Positions 51,648 to 61,892 of a stretch of DNA of 64,000 nt are shown here, piece after piece. The stretch is from the NCBI RefSeq assembly GCF_002149965.1, contig NZ_MSQB01000005.1, positions 124,001 through 188,000 of the forward strand, in the 5' to 3' direction. Position 1 is the first letter of the stretch; each line of letters opens with the position of its first letter. This DNA comes from Novosphingobium panipatense. GTDB taxonomy: Bacteria > Pseudomonadota > Alphaproteobacteria > Sphingomonadales > Sphingomonadaceae. A program made the position numbers and the translations under genes. The notes under the pieces are model-generated. The model ran no database searches. It was not told the DNA's origin and saw nothing but the letters and a program-made list of their open reading frames with translations.

Positions 51648-52595
51648 ATGGAGCGCAACCTTGGACCCGAACTTCTGGCACCCGACGATAGCGGCGTGGC
51701 GCGCGCCGCCGCGCTGCTGGGGGAGGGCAGGCTGGTCGCGGTTCCGACGGAAACCGTCTACGGCCTGATGGCGCGTGCCGACCGGGATGAATCAGTGGCG
51801 GCGATCTACCGCGCCAAGGGGCGGCCCAGCTTCAATCCGCTGATCGTCCATGTCGCGGATCTCGCCGCGGCGCAGGCGCTGGCGGTGCTGGACGCGCGGG
51901 CACTGGCGCTGGCCGAGGTGTTCTGGCCCGGTGCGCTGACCCTGGTACTGCCCTTGCGCGCAGGCGCGGCGGTGGCTCCGGCGGTGACGGCGGGGCTGCC
52001 TACGGTGGCGCTGCGCTGTCCGGCCCATCCGCTCATGCGGGCCGTGATCGCGGCATCCGGGCTGGCGCTGGCGGGGCCTTCGGCCAACCGTAGCGGCGGC
52101 GTAAGTCCGACCCGGGCCGAGCATGTCGTGGCCTCTCTGGGCGGCAATCTCGATGCGGTGATCGATGGCGGTCCTTGCGAGGCCGGTCTGGAATCGACGA
52201 TCGTCGCCTTGCGTGAGGATGGCCGTTGGCAGATCCTGCGGCCCGGCCCGATCCCGCAGGAGGAGATCCGCGCCGTTCTCGGCACGGATTGCGACGCGGT
52301 GACATCACAGGCGATCGAGGCACCGGGGCAGCTCGCCAGCCATTACGCGCCGGGCAAGCCGGTGCGGCTCGAGGCCGCCTCTGCCGAGGCGGACGAATTC
52401 CATATCGGTTTCGGCCCGATTGCGGGAGACGCCAGCCTTTCCGCCTCGGGGGATCTCGTGGAGGCGGCGTCGCGGCTCTACGCGCTGCTCCACGAAGGCG
52501 CGGCGGCGAGTCAGCCGAAGATCGCGGTGGCGCCGATTCCGGGCGAGGGGGTGGGCGCTGCCATCAATGACAGGCTGAAGCGCGCGGCGGCCTGA
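51648..52595 (+). CDS. L-threonylcarbamoyladenylate synthase (Sua5 type)
   Basis: A 315-residue Sua5. The N-terminal YrdC domain (~15-200) has LVAVPTETVYGLMARADRDESVAAIYRAKGRPSFNPLIVHV and LAGPSANRSGGVSPTRAEHVV. A linker and the Sua5 C-terminal domain follow to 315. It makes threonylcarbamoyl-AMP for t6A of ANN-decoding tRNAs. It is divergent from the acyl-CoA dehydrogenase gene with 64 bp between starts. Confidence 0.93.
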   Translation: MERNLGPELLAPDDSGVARAAALLGEGRLVAVPTETVYGLMARADRDESVAAIYRAKGRPSFNPLIVHVADLAAAQALAVLDARALALAEVFWPGALTLVLPLRAGAAVAPAVTAGLPTVALRCPAHPLMRAVIAASGLALAGPSANRSGGVSPTRAEHVVASLGGNLDAVIDGGPCEAGLESTIVALREDGRWQILRPGPIPQEEIRAVLGTDCDAVTSQAIEAPGQLASHYAPGKPVRLEAASAEADEFHIGFGPIAGDASLSASGDLVEAASRLYALLHEGAAASQPKIAVAPIPGEGVGAAINDRLKRAAA

Positions 52596-52603
52596 GGCTT
52601 GGG

Positions 52604-52723
52604 CGTCGTCCCGGACTTGATCCGGGACCGCTGGCCGTGAACGGCCTAGCTCACGGCGGGGCGCCTCGCCGAAAGCGCGCGCCTAAAGACAGGCACCGGT
52701 CTCGGATCAGGTCCGGGACGACG
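52604..52723. repeat. Inverted repeat CGTCGTCCCGG..., copy 2
   Basis: Arms at 52604-52633 and 52695-52723 are near-complements with a ~60-bp loop, the same family as 35928-36030. It lies between convergent Sua5 and lipoprotein genes. Confidence 0.8.
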
Positions 52724-52749
52724 GGTTTCTCAAAGGTCTTGGAGAATCC

Positions 52750-53088
52750 TCAGCGCCGCTGCGGTACGGCGCCGGGCATCAGGTATTGCATGTCCGCATA
52801 ATCGTCGCGCGCCTTGTTGCAGGCCTGGCGGTCGCCCCGGTCGCATTGGCGCAAGTGCTTCTGGTATTGCCGCTGCATCTTGCCGAGCTTCTCTTCCTGC
52901 TCGCGCATCTGGCGGCCGCGCTTTTCATCGGCTTCCGACTGGCTGGTGGTGACGGCATCCACTGCCGAACCGGCTATGCGCACCGGCGCGGTCACGATCT
53001 TGCCGGCGGTGCTGAGGCAGCCGGAAAGCAGCAGGGCACTGGCGAGAGCGAGAGCCGGGGCGAAGAAGGGCAGGGAGCGCAGGTTCAT
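52750..53088 (-). CDS. Small putative lipoprotein
   Basis: A 112-residue protein with a lipobox LLLSGCLS (Cys at ~24) after a hydrophobic signal. The mature part has a coiled, basic segment (EADEKRGRQMREQEEKLGKMQRQYQKHLRQCDRGDRQACNKARDDYADMQYL) with two cysteines. I do not recognise a named family. It is predicted to be lipid-anchored, inner or outer membrane. The ATG at 53088 (MNLRSLPFF) suits the signal better than upstream starts. Confidence 0.72.
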   Translation of the reverse strand: MNLRSLPFFAPALALASALLLSGCLSTAGKIVTAPVRIAGSAVDAVTTSQSEADEKRGRQMREQEEKLGKMQRQYQKHLRQCDRGDRQACNKARDDYADMQYLMPGAVPQRR

Positions 53089-53182
53089 CGCGCGGAACCT
53101 GTCACGAAGCGACTGTCGCCACAATTAATATCGCAGGCCCGCATGGGCTGAATGTCGATCCGTCCAAATATCCCACAAAGCG

Positions 53183-53217
53183 AAAGGGGCCGCTTCCGGT
53201 GTGGAAGCGGCCCCTTT
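53183..53217 (-). terminator. Intrinsic terminator after carD
   Basis: AAAGGGGCCGCTTCC pairs perfectly with GGAAGCGGCCCCTTT (53203-53217). On the carD (minus) strand the stem lies 26 bp after the stop and its 3' side ends AAAG...CTTT. Confidence 0.8.
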
Positions 53218-53242
53218 GCCTGCGAGTTAACGCTGCGTCTGG

Positions 53243-53776
53243 TCAGACTGCTTCAGCGCTCTCGTAATACTTCGGTGCGTACTCGTTGAGGATCGCGAGG
53301 ATCTTCTTGAGGGCTGCCGGTTCGTCGGTCTTTTCCATGGCCGCGAGTTCGCGGGCCAGGCGCGACGAGGCCGCTTCGAAGATCTGACGCTCGGAATAGC
53401 TCTGCTCCGGCTGATCGTCGGCGCGGAACAGGTCGCGAGTCACTTCGGCGATCGATACGAGGTCGCCCGAATTGATCTTCGCTTCGTACTCCTGGGCACG
53501 GCGCGACCACATGGTGCGCTTCACCTTGGGCTTGCCCTTGAGCGTATCGAGCGCTTCGCGCAGGGTCTTGTCCGACGACAGCTTGCGCATGCCGATCGAT
53601 TCGACCTTGTTCACGGGAACGCGGAGAGTCATGCGTTCTTTCTCGAAACGCAGCACATAAAGGTCGAGCTGCATCCCGGCAATTTCCTGCTTCTGGAGCT
53701 CGATCACACGGCCTACGCCGTGCTTGGGATAAACGACGTAATCTCCAACATCGAAGGCATCGGCCCTGGTTGCCAT
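53243..53776 (-). CDS. carD: CarD/CdnL-type transcription factor
   Basis: A 177-residue CdnL/CarD. The RNA-polymerase-interacting domain (~1-75; FDVGDYVVYPKHGVGRVIELQKQEIAGMQLDLYVLRFEKERMTLRVPVNKVESIGMRKLSS) is followed by the helical DNA-binding domain (WSRRAQEYEAKINSGDLVSIAEVTRDLFR, SYSERQIFEAASSRLARELAAM). It stabilises open promoter complexes at rRNA and other genes. The ATG at 53776 (MATRAD) is preferred. Confidence 0.93.
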   Translation of the reverse strand: MATRADAFDVGDYVVYPKHGVGRVIELQKQEIAGMQLDLYVLRFEKERMTLRVPVNKVESIGMRKLSSDKTLREALDTLKGKPKVKRTMWSRRAQEYEAKINSGDLVSIAEVTRDLFRADDQPEQSYSERQIFEAASSRLARELAAMEKTDEPAALKKILAILNEYAPKYYESAEAV

Positions 53777-54117
53777 GTATCGTCCTTTCACCTGCAAGAT
53801 CCGTTGCCATACTTACGGTGAGAGAAACCCGGGTGGGTGCGACTTGAAAACGCAAAAGCGCCTTCGCCGCCCGGTCAGATACCTCTCCCAGCCGTTTGCT
53901 TTCGAACCCTGCCTCGCAATGCAAATGCCTGCCAGACGGGCAGAAGGCCCGGGCAGTTGCTGGATTATATAGCATCGATGTGACAAAATTACCAGAGGCG
54001 AGCATGCGTTTAACCGCAGCCCGCCCCGAAATGTGCCGATGCGGGTCAATCCGGCCCGCCAAGTCCCTCAGTCCTTGGGGAAACCTGCCCTCGCGGACGG
54101 GCGCCTCCCCGCGGCGA
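53777..54117. other. Gap of 341 bp without a supported gene
   Basis: The stretch between carD (start 53776) and the 7Fe ferredoxin gene (stop side 54118) must hold the carD promoter. No RNA gene, repeat or convincing coding region was seen. A long open frame here on the plus strand is an artefact of high GC. Confidence 0.6.
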
Positions 54118-54456
54118 TCAGTCGCCTTCGCCGGGTTCGGGCGAGAAATATTTTTCGAGCTTGTTTTCCTCGCCGCGCATGGCGTCGGCGTCGTCCGGGG
54201 CGTCTTTCTTGGTGGTGAGGTTGGGCCATTCCGCCGAATATTTGGCGTTCAGTTCCAGCCACTGCTCAAGGCCGCTCTCGGTATCGGGCAGAATCGCCTC
54301 GGCCGGGCATTCCGGCTCGCAGACGCCGCAATCGATGCATTCGCTGGGATTGATGACGAGCATGTTCTCGCCCTCGTAAAAGCAGTCCACCGGACAGACC
54401 TCGACGCAATCCATGTACTTGCACCGGATGCAATTGTCGGTGACGACATAAGTCAT
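54118..54456 (-). CDS. fdxA: 7Fe ferredoxin FdxA
   Basis: A 112-residue ferredoxin with a [3Fe-4S]/[4Fe-4S] pair. [21 protein letters not shown] and [16 protein letters not shown] hold the cysteines, followed by a ~50-residue C-terminal tail ([30 protein letters not shown]). It carries electrons for redox enzymes. The S4-domain gene is 15 bp upstream in the same direction. Confidence 0.94.
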   Translation of the reverse strand: MTYVVTDNCIRCKYMDCVEVCPVDCFYEGENMLVINPSECIDCGVCEPECPAEAILPDTESGLEQWLELNAKYSAEWPNLTTKKDAPDDADAMRGEENKLEKYFSPEPGEGD

Positions 54457-54471
54457 GGCTGCGTATTCCTC

Positions 54472-54768
54472 TTAGAAGGCCTCGTTTCGGTTGGCCGCTG
54501 CTATGGGAACATCTGCCCCCGCGTCAAGCACTCTGTAGCAGGCCTGTGCCTCGGGGGCAGGCCCGCGGCGCTCTGGAAGGGAAAGGATTTCTATCACCCG
54601 CACGCCTCCAGCTGTGGGCAGGGTCAGCACATCGCCGGTCACGACCTTCTGATGGGCCCGTTCCACGCGGCGTCCGTTGAGCCGCATATGGCCCTCTTCG
54701 GCCAATGTCTGGGCAAGGGGACGCGTTTTGACGAGACGCAGGAACCAGAGAAGCTTGTCGATCCTCAT
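54472..54768 (-). CDS. S4-domain RNA-binding protein (Hsp15-like)
   Basis: A 98-residue protein. MRIDKLLWFLRLVKTRPLAQTLAEEGHMRLNGRRVERAHQKVVTGDVLTLP is an S4 fold (~1-60) as in heat shock protein 15, which recycles stalled 50S subunits. The C-terminal ~35 residues are shorter than Hsp15. It is downstream of the Suv3-like helicase by 14 bp. Confidence 0.88.
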   Translation of the reverse strand: MRIDKLLWFLRLVKTRPLAQTLAEEGHMRLNGRRVERAHQKVVTGDVLTLPTAGGVRVIEILSLPERRGPAPEAQACYRVLDAGADVPIAAANRNEAF

Positions 54769-54782
54769 GCCTGCCTCTCTTT

Positions 54783-57362
54783 CTATCTGCCGAGCAGTTC
54801 GCCCAGCGCCGCAAAAGCGCTGTCGCTGCGCCTGGGATCGGGCCGGGCGGTCTGGACCTCGCGCTCCTGCTGGCGCTGCGGCGGGCGCCAGCGCCAGCGT
54901 ACCGGCGCAGGCGCGCCGTGGGCGCCTTCCGGCAGAGGCCGGGGCATCAACGCCTGGAATCCGCCGAAACGCAGCAGCCGGGCATAAGAGGCCGTGGTCA
55001 GGCCCATGGACACGGCGCGGGCCGGATCGAGCGAGAAGGAGCGCGAGGGGCCCCTATTGCCGCTGGCGGCGGAGCGCGCCTCGTGCGCCTCGCGCAGCAG
55101 CTTTTCCGCCATGTCGAGGCGGATCAGCTGCTTGCCGAGATTGCGATAGCCGGGGGCCTTGTGGCGTTTCGCGGCATCCATGGTGGGGGGCATCGCCGGA
55201 TCCGGCTCGCCGCCGGGCACGTCCTTTCCGGCGATCTTCGCAAGCTGGCGCCAGAGCGCGATCGGGCCGGGGCGCAGCATGGCCGGGACGAACAGGTCGA
55301 GCGCGCCGACGCGCACGCCCAGCTTGGCCAGCATCGTGCGGCGATTCTTGTCGAGCCGGTCCACACCGGAACCGTCGCGCGCGGTCATGCCGCCGCGATC
55401 GACCAGGGTGATGAGCAGGGCGCGCAGGTCCGGCCCGGCATCCTCGGCCCGGCTTGCCTCGTCGAGTTTGAGCAGGGGGGCGAGCGGTTCGAGCGCGGTG
55501 ACTAGCCAGGCTTCGAGTGCCGCCACCAGCGCCTTGCGGGCAGGTGCGGGAATCGCATCGAGCACGCGGTCCGGCACCAGCACGGGGGCGAGCAGCGAGC
55601 GTCCCGCCGATAGCGCGGCGATCTTCTCGCCCTCCCAGGTTAGGCGGCCACCTTCCAGCGCGAGTGGGGCGACGCCTTCGTGAATCGCGGCGGTCAGCGC
55701 TTCGGCGCGGGACTGGAGCAGCGCGGGCAAGTGACGCTCGGCGGCGGCCAGCAGCAGCTTGCGGTCGGAAAGCCGGGCGGCGGGATCGACCTGGAAGGCG
55801 AAGCCGTGGAGCGAGCCGATGTGCTCGCCTTCGACCAGCACTTCCGTCTCTTCGAGGCGGACCGAGAGCAGTCCGGCGTCGGGGCCGAGTTTTTTCATGA
55901 GCACGGCGGTCCTGCGGTTGATGAATCGTTCGGTGAGTTTGCCATGGAGGGCATCGGAAAGGCGAGCCTCCACGGCACGGGCGCGGGCAGCCATTTCCTC
56001 GCGGGCGAGCACCCAGTCCGGGCGCTGGGCGATATAGGCCCAGGACCGGATGGCGGCGATGCGGCCCTGGAGGGTATCGATGTCGCCGCCGGTCAGGTCC
56101 AGCCTGGCGATCTGCTGGGCGATGAAGTCGGCGCCGAGTTCGCCGTGCCTCAGGTCCTGCCAGAGCCGGGCGACGAAGCGCGAATGAGTCTCCACCCCCT
56201 GCTGGCGGAAATCGGGCAGGCGGCAGACTTCCCAGAAGCGGCGCACCATGGCCTGGCCGTGCAGGCTGTCCATCACCGTGCCGTCTTCGGAGAGACGCTT
56301 GAGCACGGCAAGGTCGATCGCCTCGGGCGCGAGCACCAATCCATCGCGGCCGGGCGGGGTTTCGAGGTCCGAAATCAGCATGGCCACGCTGTCGAAGCGC
56401 GGCTCCGGGTCGCGCCAGAACAGTTTCGTCAGCGGCGGGAAGCGGTGTTCCTCGATCGAGTAGACTTCGTCCGGTTCGAATTCGGAATCGTGTCCGCCGG
56501 AGCCGGTGAGGGTGCCGAAGGTGCCGTCCTTCTGGTGACGCCCGGCGCGCCCGGCGATCTGGGCCATCTCGGAAGTCGTAAGGCGGCGGTGGCGCTGGCC
56601 GTCGAACTTGGAGAGTCCGGCGAAGGCGACATGTTCGACATCGAGGTTGAGGCCCATGCCGATGGCGTCGGTGGCGACGAGGTAATCCACTTCGCCCGAC
56701 TGGTAGAGCGCGACCTGGGCATTGCGCGTCTGCGGGCTCAGCGCCCCCATGACCACGGCGGCGCCGCCCCGGAAGCGCCGCAGCATCTCGGCGATGGCGT
56801 AGACCTGCTCGGCCGAGAAGGCGACGATGGCGCTGCGGGGCGGGATGCGGGAAAGCTTCTTCGATCCGGCATGGGTGAGGGTGGAGAAGCGCGGGCGCGT
56901 CACCACTTCCACGTCCGGCACCAGCGCCTTCACCATGGGTTCCAGCGTGGAGGAGCCGAGGATCATCGTCTCCTCGCGCCCGCGCGCGTGCAGCAGGCGG
57001 TCGGTGAAGACATGGCCGCGCTCGCGGTCGGCGCCGAGCTGGGCCTCGTCGATGGCGACGAAGGCGAGGCTGCGCTCCGTTACCGGCATCGCTTCCACGG
57101 TGCAGAGCAGGTAGCGCGCGTCCTTGGGTTCGATGCGCTCCTCGCCGGTGATCAGGGCGACGTTCTTCTCGCCCTTGATCTTGCAGACGCGGTCGTAGAC
57201 CTCACGCGCGAGCAGGCGGAGCGGGAAGCCGATGGCCCCGCTGGAATGGGCGCAAAGGCGCTCTATGGCGAGGTGAGTCTTGCCGGTATTCGTGGGACCG
57301 AGCACCGCCTTCACCCCGCTGGGGGCGTCCTTTCGCGACGAGGCATGCCGGTCGTGAACCAT
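54783..57362 (-). CDS. Suv3-like DEAD/H-box RNA helicase
   Basis: An 859-residue helicase. Motifs: I GPTNTGKTH, II AIDEAQLGAD, SSTLEPMV (III), GALSPQTRNAQVALYQ, TDAIGMGLNLD and VI QIAGRAGR. A mid domain and a basic, arginine-rich C-terminal region follow (to ~859; MPRPLPEGAHGAPAPVRWRWRPPQRQQ). It resembles mitochondrial SUV3 and alphaproteobacterial homologues involved in RNA turnover. The ATG at 57362 (MVHDRH) is preferred; a TTG upstream (57401) opens the same frame. Confidence 0.9.
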   Translation of the reverse strand: MVHDRHASSRKDAPSGVKAVLGPTNTGKTHLAIERLCAHSSGAIGFPLRLLAREVYDRVCKIKGEKNVALITGEERIEPKDARYLLCTVEAMPVTERSLAFVAIDEAQLGADRERGHVFTDRLLHARGREETMILGSSTLEPMVKALVPDVEVVTRPRFSTLTHAGSKKLSRIPPRSAIVAFSAEQVYAIAEMLRRFRGGAAVVMGALSPQTRNAQVALYQSGEVDYLVATDAIGMGLNLDVEHVAFAGLSKFDGQRHRRLTTSEMAQIAGRAGRHQKDGTFGTLTGSGGHDSEFEPDEVYSIEEHRFPPLTKLFWRDPEPRFDSVAMLISDLETPPGRDGLVLAPEAIDLAVLKRLSEDGTVMDSLHGQAMVRRFWEVCRLPDFRQQGVETHSRFVARLWQDLRHGELGADFIAQQIARLDLTGGDIDTLQGRIAAIRSWAYIAQRPDWVLAREEMAARARAVEARLSDALHGKLTERFINRRTAVLMKKLGPDAGLLSVRLEETEVLVEGEHIGSLHGFAFQVDPAARLSDRKLLLAAAERHLPALLQSRAEALTAAIHEGVAPLALEGGRLTWEGEKIAALSAGRSLLAPVLVPDRVLDAIPAPARKALVAALEAWLVTALEPLAPLLKLDEASRAEDAGPDLRALLITLVDRGGMTARDGSGVDRLDKNRRTMLAKLGVRVGALDLFVPAMLRPGPIALWRQLAKIAGKDVPGGEPDPAMPPTMDAAKRHKAPGYRNLGKQLIRLDMAEKLLREAHEARSAASGNRGPSRSFSLDPARAVSMGLTTASYARLLRFGGFQALMPRPLPEGAHGAPAPVRWRWRPPQRQQEREVQTARPDPRRSDSAFAALGELLGR

Positions 57363-57538
57363 TATGAGGGCGAATGTGGCACCGCCTCCAGCCCCCCGCA
57401 AGTCTCGGCTCGTCGAAAGGAGGGTGAAAATCCACGGAATTAGCGGGAGATTAACCTTGAAGGGGCAGAAGCGCCCTCGGACATCGGGCTCCCTGCGGGA
57501 TCGGAGGAGTCCTTCTCGCCATTGATGGCGGCATATTC

Positions 57539-59149
57539 TTGCGGTGGGAAACGGGCATCTTGTTCAAGGGGCTGGAGCACTCTGGGGAAGCAACCGCGCA
57601 TGTCGCGGCGCTTTCGCACGACCAGATGCTGCAGGATTCCGCGACGAACGAGTCTTCAGGACCTGCCGATAAGCCGCGGCTCTCCCGCTGGAAGCACGCC
57701 ATCGAGCGCTGGTGCCACGAGGTGGAGATCGCGCCCGACCTGGCCTGCGACATCGGCAGCCGCCGCTGGTTCCGGGGCCTCGCGACGATGCTGGGGCTGG
57801 GCGCCGCCGCCTTGGCGTTGTGGCCCGACTTTTCCGCTGTGGAGGCGGCGACGCCGCTGGCCGATCGCAGCCGCGACGAATTCCGCAGCCAGACCATCTC
57901 GCCGCTGGCGCTCGGCGCCGACAGCGGGCGCCACATGGGGGCCAGTCCGCTGGTGCGTCCGCTTGCCAATGTGCCGGAGCGGCCCTCGATCCAGCTGGTC
58001 TCGACCCTGGGGCAGGGGGACAGTTTCGCCCGCATGCTGGAGCGTGTCGGGGTGGGCGCGGGGGACGTCTCTCAAATCACCGGGCTGATCGGCCAGGCCG
58101 TGCCGGTGGACGATCTCGCCTCGGGGACGCGCTTCGACATCACCATGGGCCGCCGTCCTGCGGCCCATGCGCCGCGCGCGCTCGATTCGATGGATTTTCG
58201 CGCCCGTTTCGACCTCGATCTTTCGGTCGAGCGCCGCCCCGGCGGCGGACTCGCGCTGATCCGCCATCCGATCCGGGTGGACGAGACGCCGCTGCGCATT
58301 CGCGGCACGGTGGGTTCCAGTCTCTATCGTTCGGCGCGCAATGCCGGGGCGCCGGTCGGCGCGATTCAGGACTACCTGCGCGCCATCGATAAGTATCTCA
58401 GCCTGGAAAGCGATATCGCCGCGCAGGACCAGTTCGACATCGTCGTGGCCTACAAGCGTTCGGCCAAGGGCGAGCGCGAGGTGGGCAGCCTGCTCTATGC
58501 GGGGCTCGAACATGGCGGCAAGCCGCGCGTGCAACTGCTGCGCTGGGGCAAGGACGGCCAGATGATCGCGTCCTCCGCGCTCACCCAGGCACGGGGCGCG
58601 CCGGGTGGGGCGCCGGTGGCGGGGCATATGACCTCGCCTTACGGCAAGCGCCGCCATCCGATCCTCGGCTTCGTGCGGATGCATGCGGGGATCGATTACG
58701 GTGCGCGCTACGGCTCGCCGATCTATGCGGTGGCGGACGGCGTGGTGAATTTCGCGGGGCGGCACGGCGGCCACGGCAACTATGTGCGCCTCGGCCACGG
58801 CGGCGGGCTCGATACCGGCTACGGCCACATGAGCCGGATCGCGGTGAAGCGCGGCGCGCGGGTCAAGGCCGGGCAGGTGATCGGCTATGTCGGCTCGACC
58901 GGACTCTCGACCGGGCCGCACCTCCATTTCGAAGCCTATCGCGGCGGCCGCACGATCAACCCGGCAGGCCTGCGCTTCGTCTCGCGTCCGCAGATCGACG
59001 GCAAGGAAAAGGATGCCTTCCGCGCGAAGTTGGGCGCGATGCTGGGCATCCAGCCCGGCGAGGCCCTGGCCGCCATTGCCGCGCCCGCCGAAACGCAGGC
59101 GGATGCGCTGCGGGAAATCGACAAGCTGGCGCCGGGGGCGGGGGAATAG
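57539..59149 (+). CDS. M23 family peptidase (LytM/OapA-like)
   Basis: A protein of 536 residues from TTG 57539 (or ~507 from ATG 57626). One membrane span at ~85-105 anchors it. An OapA/Pal-like domain follows (~150-300). The M23 metallopeptidase domain (~350-475) shows the His-x(n)-Asp motif HPILGFVRMHAGIDYGARYGSPIYAVADG and HLHFEAY. It cleaves peptidoglycan cross-links in the periplasm or activates amidases. The start is uncertain; no good ribosome binding site precedes either codon. It is divergent from the Suv3-like gene. Confidence 0.85.
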   Translation: MRWETGILFKGLEHSGEATAHVAALSHDQMLQDSATNESSGPADKPRLSRWKHAIERWCHEVEIAPDLACDIGSRRWFRGLATMLGLGAAALALWPDFSAVEAATPLADRSRDEFRSQTISPLALGADSGRHMGASPLVRPLANVPERPSIQLVSTLGQGDSFARMLERVGVGAGDVSQITGLIGQAVPVDDLASGTRFDITMGRRPAAHAPRALDSMDFRARFDLDLSVERRPGGGLALIRHPIRVDETPLRIRGTVGSSLYRSARNAGAPVGAIQDYLRAIDKYLSLESDIAAQDQFDIVVAYKRSAKGEREVGSLLYAGLEHGGKPRVQLLRWGKDGQMIASSALTQARGAPGGAPVAGHMTSPYGKRRHPILGFVRMHAGIDYGARYGSPIYAVADGVVNFAGRHGGHGNYVRLGHGGGLDTGYGHMSRIAVKRGARVKAGQVIGYVGSTGLSTGPHLHFEAYRGGRTINPAGLRFVSRPQIDGKEKDAFRAKLGAMLGIQPGEALAAIAAPAETQADALREIDKLAPGAGE

Positions 59150-59200
59150 GCGCGGGCCTTTCGCCGAAAGTGATGCCCTGCTGCTTTCCGCCAAAGCTCC

Positions 59201-59299
59201 GCTCATCCTGAGCTTGTCGAAGGGCGCTCATCCTGAGCTTGTCGAAGGATCAAGGTACCGCGCCACGCCGCCTGGGGCTTCGACAGGCTCAGCCTGAGC
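59201..59299. repeat. GCTCATCCTGAGCTTGTCGAAGG repeats, direct and inverted
   Basis: A 23-bp unit (begins GCTCATCCTGAGCTTGTCGA) occurs at 59201-59223 and 59226-59248, and a near-complement CTTCGACAGGCTCAGCCTGA... at 59278-59299. It resembles the widespread CATCCTGAGC...TCGAAGG dispersed repeat of alphaproteobacteria. It lies in the M23-hemB gap. Confidence 0.8.
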
Positions 59300-59352
59300 G
59301 GGGTGAGGGGGCGGCGCGTGGTCAAGAGGGGCGCGGGTAAGAGGGCTTGTGA

Positions 59353-60444
<1,092 letters not shown>

Positions 60445-60448
60445 CGCC

Positions 60449-61024
60449 GTGACGGACTTCAGGCTGGAGACCGAGCGGCTGGTGCTGCGCAACTGGCGTG
60501 CCGGGGACATGGCCCGCTTTGCCGAAGTCACCAATACGCCGGAGGTCATGCGCTGGCTGGGCGGCGTGATGGACGCGGAGCGGCTGGCGGCTTCGGAAGG
60601 CCGCATGCTGGCCCTCCACGAGAGCCATGGCCACACGTTCTGGATCGTCGAGCGCAAGGCCGACGGCGGCGATTTCTCCGGCGAGATGCTGGGCTTCTGC
60701 GGGCTCAAGAAGATCGATGCGCCGGGGGCCTCGTTCCCCGGTGAATTCGAGATCGGCTGGCGCCTGCGCAGCGATTCCCACGGCAAGGGCTATGCGAAGG
60801 AGGCCGCCACGGCTTCCCTCGATGCCGGATTCGATCGGTTCGGCGCGAAGGAGATCTTCGCCATCACCGTGATCGAAAACGCGCCGAGCTGGGGCCTGAT
60901 GTGCCGCCTCGGCATGCGTCGCCGTGAGGAACTCGACTACGACGATTTGCGCTTCGAACCGCCGCTGCGCCACACCATCGTCTATTCGATCACCCATGCG
61001 GAATGGAGTGCGCAGAGGACATGA
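60449..61024 (+). CDS. GNAT family N-acetyltransferase
   Basis: A 191-residue RimJ/RimL-like acetyltransferase starting at GTG 60449, 4 bp after hemB. LETERLVLRNWRAGDMARFAEVTN is the N-terminal motif. Acetyl-CoA motif A is GWRLRSDSHGKGYAKEAATASLDAGF. ENAPSWGLMCRLGMRRREELDYDD follows. It may acetylate a ribosomal protein or a small molecule. Its TGA overlaps the next ATG. Confidence 0.87.
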   Translation: MTDFRLETERLVLRNWRAGDMARFAEVTNTPEVMRWLGGVMDAERLAASEGRMLALHESHGHTFWIVERKADGGDFSGEMLGFCGLKKIDAPGASFPGEFEIGWRLRSDSHGKGYAKEAATASLDAGFDRFGAKEIFAITVIENAPSWGLMCRLGMRRREELDYDDLRFEPPLRHTIVYSITHAEWSAQRT

Positions 61025-61581
61025 CGAATCGCAGCGACGTGACCGTGCTCGCTTTCGGCGGCAAGGCACCGCGCGTTCATCCGAGCGCCTTCATCGCGCC
61101 CGGCTGCCGCATCATCGGTGACGTAGAGATCGGGCCGGACGTCAGCATCTGGTACAATTGCGTGATCCGCGCCGACGTGAACCGCATCGTCATCGGCGCG
61201 CGGACCAATGTGCAGGACGGCTCGGTGATTCACTGCGACAGCCCCAAGCCTTCGCGGCCGGAAGGCTACCCCACCCTGATCGGAGAGGACGTGCTGATCG
61301 GGCACATGGCCATGGTCCATGGCTGCACGCTGGAGGACCGCGCTTTCGTAGGGCTTGGCGCGATCGTCATGGATGGCAGTCATATCGAATCGGACGGCAT
61401 GCTGGCGGCCGGCGCGCAGCTTACCGGCAAGCGGATCGGGGCGCGGCAGCTGTGGATGGGCCGCCCGGCGAAGTATGCGCGCGATCTTGATGATGCGGCG
61501 ATCGCGGCGAACCAGGCGGGCGTCCAGGCCTATGTCGAACGCGGCCGCCGCCATGCCGAGGCGCTGGGACTGAAGGACTGA
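61021..61581 (+). CDS. Gamma-carbonic anhydrase-like hexapeptide protein
   Basis: A 186-residue left-handed beta-helix protein with trimer-forming hexapeptides (IGDVEIGPDVSIWYNCVIRADVNRIVIGARTNVQDGSVIHCD). The three zinc histidines appear in VIHCD, IGHMAMVHGC (two) of a gamma-CA. It may hydrate CO2 or be a PaaY/YrdA homologue. The ATG at 61021 overlaps the GNAT stop. Its stop overlaps the next gene by one base. Confidence 0.9.
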   Translation: MTNRSDVTVLAFGGKAPRVHPSAFIAPGCRIIGDVEIGPDVSIWYNCVIRADVNRIVIGARTNVQDGSVIHCDSPKPSRPEGYPTLIGEDVLIGHMAMVHGCTLEDRAFVGLGAIVMDGSHIESDGMLAAGAQLTGKRIGARQLWMGRPAKYARDLDDAAIAANQAGVQAYVERGRRHAEALGLKD

Positions 61582-61892
61582 TGGCCAGGGCCAAGGTTGC
61601 GTTACCGACTGCCGAGGCCGTTCGCGCTTTGCTCGATGGGGAGGGTCGCCTTGCGGTGCGCGTTACCCCCGGGGCCAAAGTGGAAACGCTGGAGATCGTC
61701 GAAGGTCGCCTCCTGGTGAAGGTCAGGGCCAAGCCGGAGGACGGCAAGGCCAACGAGGCCGTGCGCGCCCTGATCGCGGCGGCGCTGGATATGGCCCCGT
61801 CCCGCGTCGAACTGCTGCGCGGCGCCACGTCCCGCGAAAAGCTGTTCCACGTGGAACTTCCTCCCCGTGCCGGGGAGGGGGACCATGCGTAG
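61581..61892 (+). CDS. DUF167 family protein with repeat-derived tail
   Basis: A 103-residue DUF167 (YggU-like) protein. VRVTPGAKVETLEIVEGRLLVKVRAKPEDGKANEAVRALIAAALDMAPSRVELLRGATSREK is the full domain. The chain then ends FHVELPPRAGEGDHA, whose codons are a parS-like site (61844-61859) and the dispersed GGGGAGG repeat (61869 onward). It is the last gene of the hemB operon-like run. Function unknown. Confidence 0.85.
   Translation: MARAKVALPTAEAVRALLDGEGRLAVRVTPGAKVETLEIVEGRLLVKVRAKPEDGKANEAVRALIAAALDMAPSRVELLRGATSREKLFHVELPPRAGEGDHA
61844..61859. promoter_or_regulatory. parS-like site 6 (in DUF167 gene)
   Basis: TGTTCCACGTGGAACT near the 3' end of the DUF167 gene; 15 of 16 bases of the palindrome. 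Confidence 0.8.

Noticed and set aside
49898..51691. Open frame of 597 codons on the plus strand opposite the acyl-CoA dehydrogenase
   Set aside because: Antisense shadow of a conserved enzyme.
53896..54987. Open frame of 363 codons covering the carD-fdxA gap and running through fdxA antisense
   Set aside because: Overlaps fdxA and the S4 gene in antisense and shows no domain.
55680..57443. Open frame of 587 codons on the plus strand opposite the Suv3-like helicase
   Set aside because: Antisense shadow of a well-supported helicase gene with low-complexity His/Gly/Val composition.
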